A stretch of DNA of 64,000 bases from Oopsacas minuta (Eukaryota > Porifera > Hexactinellida > Lyssacinosida > Leucopsacidae): assembly GCA_024704765.1 (NCBI GenBank), contig JAKMXF010000210.1, positions 372,001 to 436,000 of the forward strand, in the 5' to 3' direction. The position numbers and the translations under genes are program-made. How positions within the stretch are numbered: position 1 is the stretch's first letter; each line of letters starts with the position of its first letter. Positions 34,295-42,406 of this stretch are shown one piece after another. The notes below the pieces were generated by a model. It ran no database searches. It was not told the origin of the DNA and saw nothing but the letters and a program-made list of their open reading frames with translations.

Positions 34295-35029
34295 ATGGAT
34301 ATACGATTCGATGGTAAGCGTGTTCTCGTTACAGGAGCTGGTAAAGGTATAGGTAGAGGAACTGCAATAATGCTAATGCAGTGTGGTGCTGAAGTCATAG
34401 CATTGAGTCGTACTCAATCTGACTTAGATTCTCTAGCTGAAGAACATCCTAGTATAAAGATAATTGTTATGGATTTAGCTGATATAGCTGCAGTTAAGAC
34501 AGAGATACCTAAACTATCTCCTATCCATTTGCTTGTTAATAATGCTGCTATAGGAGAAATACAGCCATTCCTTGAAGTAACTGAGGATTCATTTGATAGA
34601 GTAGTTAATGTTAATTTTAAATCATGTCTGTTTGTTGCTCAGGCAGTAGCTCGAGATATGGTGGAGAGAGGAAAGGGAGGAGCTATTGTTAATGTTAGTT
34701 CTCAAGCTAGTCAAGTAGCTTTACAAGATCATACGGTGTATAGTGGAACCAAAGCTGCGTTAGATTCTATGACACGTACAATGGCCTTAGAATTGGGACC
34801 TAAACAGATACGAGTCAATGCAGTTAACCCTACGGTCGTTCTGACTAAAATGGGTAAGGTAGGTTGGTCAGACCCTGCTAAAGCTGGCCCTATGATGTCT
34901 AAGATACCGCAAGGAAAATTTGCTGAAGTTAAGGACGTAGTACATGCTATACTGTATCTACTGAGCGATAAAGCTGATATGATTAATGGAAGCACCCTAG
35001 CTATTGATGGAGGTTTTCTAGCTTGCTAA
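34295..35029 (+). CDS. DCXR: L-xylulose reductase / dicarbonyl reductase (SDR)
   Basis: Single exon, 244 aa, exactly the human length. Rossmann motif TGAGKGIGRG, followed by SRTQSDLDSL (NADPH-type Arg). NNAA, Asn107, Ser136, Tyr149 and Lys153 form the catalytic set at the same positions as in human DCXR. The signatures RVNAVNPTVVLT and the C-terminal IDGGFLAC are shared. It reduces L-xylulose to xylitol in the glucuronate/uronate cycle and also alpha-dicarbonyls. Another SDR function cannot be excluded, but the match is close over the full length. The next gene starts 120 bp downstream on the same strand. Confidence 0.92.
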   Translation: MDIRFDGKRVLVTGAGKGIGRGTAIMLMQCGAEVIALSRTQSDLDSLAEEHPSIKIIVMDLADIAAVKTEIPKLSPIHLLVNNAAIGEIQPFLEVTEDSFDRVVNVNFKSCLFVAQAVARDMVERGKGGAIVNVSSQASQVALQDHTVYSGTKAALDSMTRTMALELGPKQIRVNAVNPTVVLTKMGKVGWSDPAKAGPMMSKIPQGKFAEVKDVVHAILYLLSDKADMINGSTLAIDGGFLAC

Positions 35030-35148
35030 TAATTGGTGACTTTATTACTTATTTATTTATGAAAACTTTTCTAACAATTATTTATATCTATATTGCTTCT
35101 GTTTATTCATATATACGTAACGTATTTAAGTTAATTAATAGACTAGTA

Positions 35149-36633
35149 ATGGATACGACAACTTTAACAAACGAGTTAAGGATTGACCTCTTCAAACATG
35201 AACTAAATTACACTCCCGCTCAAACATCAAAGTGCTATTTCTGCTCCAACTCCTCCAATGATTCCTCTTTCATCTTCTGCTCTACTTGTCAGAAGAATTA
35301 CCATATGGAATGTGTGTTTGCTCGGGAAGAAGACCAAACAGCTGATTATCAATGTCCTTCTTGTCTCCGTAAAAATTCTCATTTAACCAATGATAAACTC
35401 ATCACATACTCCCCTAGTAGTATAACTAATAACCATGTAGTACCTCTAACTGTTCTAACAAATGGTTTGACAGCACACGAAGACGCTACCTCAAGTTCTT
35501 GTGATGGTTGTAGTTACAATGGAATATCTACTGGCATTTCTAACCATAAGCAGTTCAATTATAATGGTGCTATAGATCGGGAATCTAATAGTAATCTGTA
35601 TTCAAATGATATACAACATTCTAATAGAACTACTCATATTCTGAATAATAAACCTAAGAAAGTTAAGACTCAGTCACTGTTCGATGAAACTTACGATTAT
35701 TTGGAGGGTTTTGAGCGTAGAAAGAGGAATCGTGATACTCTAACGAAAGGAGATCGTATCCCTAACGGAGGAGGTCTACACGGTCCCGAAGACTCATCTT
35801 TACAGTGTTTAGGTCCTGCGTGTACAAATGCTGCTAGAGATAACTCTAAATATTGCTGTGAAGAATGCGGTATACAACTTGCTATTGAACGGATTAAACA
35901 ACATCTCCCTCAGAGATTAGAAGAGTGGAAATTAGGAGGAGAATCTTTAGCGCAGAAAAGAGATAGAGATAAGTTGGAGAAAGTAAATAAAGACCTGAAT
36001 ATTGTAAGAGCTAGGATACAACAACTTGATGTAGAAGGACAAAGATTAAATCAGCTGATCACGAGAGTATCAAAGTTACAGATCATTTCTAATAAAGAAA
36101 AGTTTGATAACGAATCAGAAGATCTAATGCTAGATTGTCCTACTTGTGGTATACAATTTGCTATGAAGAAAATACAACTACACATGGAGAAGTGTTGGGC
36201 TAAGATAGAATCTAGCATGACACTAAGCTCATATGTCAAATTGGAAGGAGCTAATTTCTTCTGTGATAAATACGACAAAAAGTATAATACTTATTGTAAA
36301 AAGCTTAAGGTAATGTGTCCAGAACATACAAAGGAGCCTAAGATAGGTACAATGGATGTGTGTGGTTGCCCTCTGATTGAAAACCTTTCTATTCTGCCAC
36401 CAAATAGTCCATCTGTCAGGTTCTGTCAGCTTCCAAAGAGGACGTGCAGGAAACATCCTTTTTGGGAGAAAATGCGTCGAGCTACTATCGATCAAGAAAA
36501 GTTGATTCAATGGCTTAAATTAGATGAGTTGGATGAACAAAGGAAATTGCTTCGTGGTCAGTTATCTACTCGAGGGAATTTGATAGCCCTCCTCCTTCAC
36601 AGGACTATACCAGCTAATATTACATCCGTATAG
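35149..36633 (+). CDS. CXXC1: CFP1/CXXC1-like COMPASS subunit lacking the CXXC finger
   Basis: Single exon, 494 aa from the ATG at 35149 (human 656). The N-terminus has a PHD-type zinc finger with ligands Cys29, Cys32, Cys44, Cys47, His52, Cys55, Cys69 and Cys72. The C-terminal half matches the CFP1 C-terminal (CpG-binding C, SET1-interacting) region: QCLGPACTNAARDNSKYCC, a coiled coil, CPTCGIQFAMKKIQLHMEKC, EGANFFCDKYDKK..TYCKKLKVMCPEH, VCGCPL, LPKRTCRKHPFWEKMRRA and LIALLLHRTI. CFP1 targets SET1/COMPASS H3K4 methylation to unmethylated CpG islands through a CXXC zinc finger. Here the stretch between PHD and C-terminal region is Asn/Ser-rich with no CGxCxxC pairs. The lost finger and the changed PHD (YQCPSC instead of WYCREC) suggest altered targeting or a divergent paralogue. 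Confidence 0.85.
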   Translation: MDTTTLTNELRIDLFKHELNYTPAQTSKCYFCSNSSNDSSFIFCSTCQKNYHMECVFAREEDQTADYQCPSCLRKNSHLTNDKLITYSPSSITNNHVVPLTVLTNGLTAHEDATSSSCDGCSYNGISTGISNHKQFNYNGAIDRESNSNLYSNDIQHSNRTTHILNNKPKKVKTQSLFDETYDYLEGFERRKRNRDTLTKGDRIPNGGGLHGPEDSSLQCLGPACTNAARDNSKYCCEECGIQLAIERIKQHLPQRLEEWKLGGESLAQKRDRDKLEKVNKDLNIVRARIQQLDVEGQRLNQLITRVSKLQIISNKEKFDNESEDLMLDCPTCGIQFAMKKIQLHMEKCWAKIESSMTLSSYVKLEGANFFCDKYDKKYNTYCKKLKVMCPEHTKEPKIGTMDVCGCPLIENLSILPPNSPSVRFCQLPKRTCRKHPFWEKMRRATIDQEKLIQWLKLDELDEQRKLLRGQLSTRGNLIALLLHRTIPANITSV

Positions 36634-36740
36634 TAGGTTCTCATATTATCGTATCAAAAAGAACTATGCTATATATATACTGATCATTTTAGAATTCAAT
36701 AGATTAAAGTATTATATATTTGTCTATTTGGTTATTAGAA

Positions 36741-37421
36741 ATGGCAACAGAAGTAAAACCCAGCATTCGATTGATTTTAATTGGACCTCCTGGTGCAGGG
36801 AAGGGAACACAGGCAGCGAACATTATAGAAAAGTACTCAGTAAAGCATCTAGCTACAGGTGACATGTTAAGAGCTATGGTGACGTCAGGTCATGAGCTGA
36901 GTAAGAAGGTTAAAGATATCATGGATAAGGGAGAATTCATCTCTGATGAATTGGCTGTGTCAATTATTGAGGAAAATCTAATCAAACTAGAGAAAGGAGT
37001 TGGGTTTATGTTAGATGGATTTCCTAGAACTACTACACAAGCAGAATTATTGGATGAATTGCTGACTAGGATTAATTCAAAGATCGATGCTGTGATTGAG
37101 CTCCATGTTGAACCTTCTGTCCTTACGAAACGGATTACAGGGAGATTACTGCATAAGGCGACTGGGAGGACTTATCATGAGGTATTCAAACCCCCAAAGG
37201 TACCCATGATTGATGACGTAACAGGAGAACCTCTAGTGAAGCGAACAGATGACACTGAAGAAGCTCTATTGGTTAGGCTTGAAGCTTTTCACAACCAAAC
37301 TAAGCCTGTTGTTGAGTATTTTAAGAAACAAGGATTACATACAATAATCAATGGAGATAGAGAAGAGGGAGAAGTTTTCAAGGAAATTAATGGATTGCTG
37401 AGCCCTCTAGGGAAATTATGA
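36741..37421 (+). CDS. AK2: Adenylate kinase 2 type
   Basis: Single exon, 226 aa from the ATG at 36741; the preceding in-frame codons start with TTG. P-loop GPPGAGKGT (15-23), HLATGDMLRAMV, LDGFPRTTTQAELL, and a long-form LID domain (GRLLHKATGRTYHEVFKPPKVPMIDDVTGEPLVKRTDD). This is the AK2 type that acts in the mitochondrial intermembrane space without a cleaved presequence. It catalyses ATP + AMP to 2 ADP. The LID lacks zinc-binding cysteines, as in animal AK2. Confidence 0.93.
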   Translation: MATEVKPSIRLILIGPPGAGKGTQAANIIEKYSVKHLATGDMLRAMVTSGHELSKKVKDIMDKGEFISDELAVSIIEENLIKLEKGVGFMLDGFPRTTTQAELLDELLTRINSKIDAVIELHVEPSVLTKRITGRLLHKATGRTYHEVFKPPKVPMIDDVTGEPLVKRTDDTEEALLVRLEAFHNQTKPVVEYFKKQGLHTIINGDREEGEVFKEINGLLSPLGKL

Positions 37422-37619
37422 CCCAGCTCATGTCGAAATTAGATAACAGAAAACTAGTATCACGTATTTACCCTTTGAACTAATTCCATATATGTTTAGC
37501 ATTGTACCTTAGGAAAATCTAATTATTAGCTAATTTATCACCATTAATATTATAGCAAACTTATTATAATATCTCTACGTCTAAATACGTATATAGTGAT
37601 TGATTTATATGTTCACTAG

Positions 37620-40332
37620 ATGTTAATTCAATGGAGAACTTGTATACTGATTATGCTAGTAAGTCTCCTCGCACTACTCTATCTAGGTATATGGTTGTGT
37701 GTTGTACTCTCTACTCTGAGTATAGCCTTCCTCACTGGTGTAGCTCTTGTAATAAACAATGATACTGTTACGAAAGAAGAGCACAAGAAGGATGTATTAT
37801 TTGAACTAAGATTACCTAATAACGATTCACAGGGCTTCACCAGAGGATTAACAATGGTAGATAATGCATTACAAGAACGAATAAAAACTAAACCACATGA
37901 ATACCACCTCCAAACACAAGGATCACGTGAACTTACGCGAATTAAACAACTTGATGACGTAATAAATAATATGATCGAGTTGTGTATGGTATATTTTATT
38001 CAGGGCTGGTACTCTAAATTGAATCATGATCAAGCTTTCCTTGTTAAGACAAGACTACTGATAGAACGGTGTGTAGTATCAGGAAGTGATAGGATTAGAT
38101 CAGCTGATTGGTTTATGTTCTTAACTAGAAAAATATTGTTAGAAGTTGTTACTCATATCAGATTATATAAGACAGCTCAGCAGCGTATGCTAGCTCAGTC
38201 TTTGAGACGACAAGAAAAGCAGGATGAATCTTCTAAGATAAAGTCTATTGAAGATTGGTTCTTTTGGGTAGAGCAGGAACAAACTGATGATAGCTTTCAG
38301 GTAAATAAGTCGATATTCACTGAAGAAAATAGACAAACAATTCTCAGCTTATATGTATTTTCTAGGCCATCTGTACAAACCCAGAATGTGAATCTGAATA
38401 CCAAAAGAAGTTGATAGATATCCTCATGCTACACTTAATGCCACAAGAAGAATATGACTGTGTTCTGCTCAGAGACCTGCTGAAGGAAGTCTTAACTTTG
38501 AGGGTAGTTACTCCAGCTATTAACTACGCAGCTAATCCGAATACTATAAATTATATTATACATACAAGAGCTCCTGGATCTCTCAATTCTAAGGCATTAG
38601 TAAAGTACGTATATTATTTAAGATATTCCTTTTCAATTTCACATATTTACTAACTATTCTATATAGGTATTTAGAGAGTGCTTATATTCCAGATACAGAC
38701 CTGAATTGTGTAATTACATTTCTTGACAAAGAAATTCAAGATTTAACTCGTAAAGGTTCTTCAGATAGAGAACATTCTCATTTAGAGAGTCTGAAGGGAT
38801 TAAAGAAATATTGTAAGAGACATTTAAAACAGCTGATAGAAGAGAGTGCTAAGCTAGAGCCATCAAGTACTACCATCTCTAAGGGGAGGGCTATGCAGAG
38901 CCTATTGTATAATGTAGTTATATCAGATCAGGTTATGGACTTCTTAGGCAGGTCTAAGGAGACTAGGAGAGAAGCTCTCTTTCTAGAAGATGTTCTAACA
39001 TTCGCTAATACTTATAAATTCGTAGATGCTAGTGATGGAGAAAATACTCAGTATTCTATGCGAGAAAAAGCAATGGATATTTTCACGACTTATCTTACCA
39101 ATTCTTCTAATACATGTGTTCAATTGGATAGTAGAATAATAGCAAACTTGTCTAGAACATTTTCTGATTACTCACAAACAATTGGACCTGATCTCTTCAA
39201 AGAGGCAGTGGAGAATGTATGCTCTCGTCTCCAGGAACAAGGAGCACATCACGCTTTCCTCAACTTCTACGAGCCACAAATCAGTGGTTATGAAGACAGC
39301 TTACTATCTCCTGTTCATTTCAGTCCATTAGACTATTCTAATATTGTATTAGAGTGTAGTATGATAAAATGTAGCGTTTCTGATTACACAATCGAACCAG
39401 AACCAAACCCCTTAATTAGACCTGTTGTTCAGTACAAATTGGATATAGAATGTTTTTTGGAAGATGGATTATCTCATCAATGGACTATACAGAAGAAATA
39501 TTCAGATTTTGATGCTTTCCATAAAGGTATTATAGAACACGGTATATATCTACCTCCTGACTTAACACTACCTCAAAAGTTTGGTCTATTCACTTCATCT
39601 ACTCAAGTGCTAGCTGAGGGAAGACGTAGAGCAATTGAGGCATATCTAAGCCGGTTATTGGATCTGATACGTGCTCTCCCTGGTCTTCGCGATGATCTAG
39701 CCAAATTCCTAGTACCACTAAATCACTTTGATGTTTCAGCTAATAAACTCAGTGATCAGATACAAGATGATGATGTAGATACAAATTCTGATAGTAATCA
39801 GCTGATTAAACGGATACTAGAATTAATGAGAGAGATATTTGACCTTAGAACAGAAGATGATCGATCTCTTTACATTTCACTTAACTCTATTATCCTACAG
39901 AGTCTTATTAAGTCTACTCAAGCAGAGAAATTACATAGGAAACTTTACGAGCAATATACTGAATACACAGATCCTTCCTTCCTCGCGGTTTTACTCACAA
40001 TATTAACCAACTCTATCTGGCCACAGGGCATATTCAGAGGGCTATCTGTACCCCCTCCTGACAAACACAGTGATATAAGGAAGCAAAGAGTTGAGATATT
40101 AGCTCGGTTACATCTCTTGAACTCTGTACCTGAGGAGTTGGTTACTCTACTCAATAGCAAGGTAACTGACAAAGGTATGAATAGAATGTTTGATCTCATA
40201 CAACGTGCAGAGTTAAACAAACGATTTATCTACGTCATCATCGAATCTGCTCTCGAATTCCTTCTGCCTAACACTGTTGTTAAGCAAGAGTTTACACAAC
40301 TTAGGTCAGAATTTTCAGAAAGAACTGCTTAG
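37620..40332 (+). CDS. RGS-PX sorting nexin (SNX13/SNX14-like)
   Basis: Three exons: 37620-38300, 38366-38604 and 38667-40332, 861 aa. Two N-terminal hydrophobic segments (ILIMLVSLLALLYLGIWLC and VVLSTLSIAFLTGVALVI) form a membrane hairpin. Then come a PXA domain (IKQLDDVINNMIELCMVYFIQGWYSKL ... INYIIH), an RGS-like helical domain from about residue 380, a PX domain (SDYTIEPEPNPLIRPVVQYKLDIE, KKYSDFDAFHKGI) and a nexin-C domain. This is the architecture of the SNX13/14/19/25 group, which tethers the ER to endosomes or lipid droplets. Best guess SNX14 or SNX13. A second RGS-PX nexin lies 2 kb downstream. Confidence 0.8.
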
Positions 40333-40561
40333 CTTTTTACACCATACAGCAAAAATATGAACAAATTTCCAATATTTGTATATATCTATTGTGTTAATTT
40401 TATTACGTGTTTGACTTGAAATATTCATTTGCAGCTATATTATCACTGTTTATCAGTTTTGAATCAAATTTATTATCACAAACTACTCTTTGTTCCATGA
40501 ACTCTTCCATCAATATCCGAAATTATTTACGAATTATTTCCCCCTACTCTTAGACTAGACA

Positions 40562-42343
40562 ATGGGATTAAAAGGGCTCTTCACTCTACTCAAAGACTAC
40601 CATTCTATATGGTTCGACTTAGAAAAAATCCAGAATCGACCAGTTAAGTTAATTATCGACGGTCGGACTATTGCTAATGCAATCTATAGTGAATGTAGAT
40701 TCGATGGTTTATGTGGTGGTCAGTATACAGAGTTTTTTGAAAAAGTTTTCCGTTTGTTTTTAAACCTGCGAGATTTTGGATTTGAAATCTTGATATTGAT
40801 GGAATGTAGTAAGCATGAGTCACACGATGTTGATGTATTTGACAGACGTATGGCTAGATGGATACAGTTTAAGAAATCTCTCAGAGACTGTGAAGCTTAC
40901 AACAGACTTCCTGTTCTAGGATATCACGTGTTTCTTAAGGTAGCTAACATACTCAACATTGAAATTATCCCAACAGATTTGGATACATCTACCACTTTGG
41001 TTGGAATCGCGAAACTTCTCAATGCGTACGTCTTAACAAACAGAAATGATGCATACATCTGTGATATCCCTGGTGTATTAGCCCTCAGCTATATCAATTG
41101 GGAATCAGATTATCTAGAAGGGCATTTCTACTCGTTTAATAGTTTTCTTGAATTCACTAATCTCGAGACTAACTATATACCCTTACTCTTCCTGTTATCA
41201 TCACCAGAGACTTATATAACTGATCCTCACTGTGTACAAGAAGTGAATGAGGCTTTTAGTAATATTACGTCACACTCAATACCAGAGGGAGAGAGAATTT
41301 ATTTCAAAAGGAAGTTTGAAAGAGCCTTGAACTATTTCAAAAGAAAGGCTCATGAATCTTATTTGTCTTCTTATTCTCTAATCAAATCCAAAATAGATAA
41401 TCGTTTCCACTTAATGATAGATGAGTCTTTAGAATTAGTTAAAACTCGAATATTTGATCCTCAAAAATTATCAAAACTTGATACACAAAAGCCTTACTTC
41501 GGTATGGACTATTCTAGTACTCTTCTTGGAGAGGATGGCCTGACTTTTGAATTGCTGTTCAGCCTAGATTATGTGTACTGGGGAGCTCTGGGGCTTAACG
41601 AGCAGTGTGTGTTCATATCGTCCCGTGCTGAGAATTTCACACTGGATGCAGCTGGCCTTATTTCACAACACATACGTAGTATTATATACGGTATAATCTG
41701 TCCTCAGAAAGAGTATATAAAGGAGCATTCTAGATCTAAAGAACCTTTGAGTCATAAGATCGATAAAGTAGCCCCTCTCACTGTTTATAACGGAAGGAAA
41801 ACTCCATTTCACCTCTTACTACCAGAAATGAAGGAGGAAGATAAAATTGAGTTTCTATTCCACTCTCTGAACTTTGACTCTTCTACCCTATCTGAATTGC
41901 CGGAGTATTGGTATTTACCTGTTGTTTCTGTTCATTATTGGCTATCTCAGTGTACTGCTAATGTTCCTGAGGAAATAGGCAAACTACTGCTTCTATGTTT
42001 CCTAGCTTGCTCCAATGGAGAAGATCATCATGTTGAATTATTACCATTAGACACCACACGTACAGTTATCTATCAGAGAATTGATACAGCGCATTACATT
42101 AGTGAATGGGAGTATGTTGTATCAGATATAATAGCTCTTAAAAGTTTGTTGAGAATAGAGAGATTGATTCTAGCTCCTGAACGACTCTACAATGGTCTAT
42201 TCTTCTTTTCATTACTTATCAGTCAGAAATTCACTGATAAAGTTAAGAATTATTTACTAGAAAATGACAAGATTGTGAGGATATATGAACTGATGTCAAG
42301 CCTTGCTCTATCGCCGATCTATAATCGAAAGCCGAACTTGTGA
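40562..42343 (+). CDS. ASTE1: Protein asteroid homologue (XPG/FEN1-like)
   Basis: Single exon, 593 aa. It begins MGLKGLFTLLKDY, the typical XPG-N start. IIDGRTIANAIYSE places the first acidic catalytic Asp. Further on, TDLDTSTTLVGIAKLLNAYVLTNRNDAYICDIPG aligns with the XPG-I region of ASTE1 (SEAD..VLSSDSDF), although some acidic positions are altered. The long C-terminal part matches the asteroid-specific domain only in general pattern. Family members are structure-specific nucleases linked to DNA repair, and fly asteroid has EGF-receptor genetic links. Activity is uncertain because the second acidic cluster is degenerate. Confidence 0.75.
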   Translation: MGLKGLFTLLKDYHSIWFDLEKIQNRPVKLIIDGRTIANAIYSECRFDGLCGGQYTEFFEKVFRLFLNLRDFGFEILILMECSKHESHDVDVFDRRMARWIQFKKSLRDCEAYNRLPVLGYHVFLKVANILNIEIIPTDLDTSTTLVGIAKLLNAYVLTNRNDAYICDIPGVLALSYINWESDYLEGHFYSFNSFLEFTNLETNYIPLLFLLSSPETYITDPHCVQEVNEAFSNITSHSIPEGERIYFKRKFERALNYFKRKAHESYLSSYSLIKSKIDNRFHLMIDESLELVKTRIFDPQKLSKLDTQKPYFGMDYSSTLLGEDGLTFELLFSLDYVYWGALGLNEQCVFISSRAENFTLDAAGLISQHIRSIIYGIICPQKEYIKEHSRSKEPLSHKIDKVAPLTVYNGRKTPFHLLLPEMKEEDKIEFLFHSLNFDSSTLSELPEYWYLPVVSVHYWLSQCTANVPEEIGKLLLLCFLACSNGEDHHVELLPLDTTRTVIYQRIDTAHYISEWEYVVSDIIALKSLLRIERLILAPERLYNGLFFFSLLISQKFTDKVKNYLLENDKIVRIYELMSSLALSPIYNRKPNL

Positions 42344-42406
42344 TTTTGTTTCATTATTGTAAGTAATATACATAAATTTTATCTTTTATTTTAATCAACA
42401 CATGCT

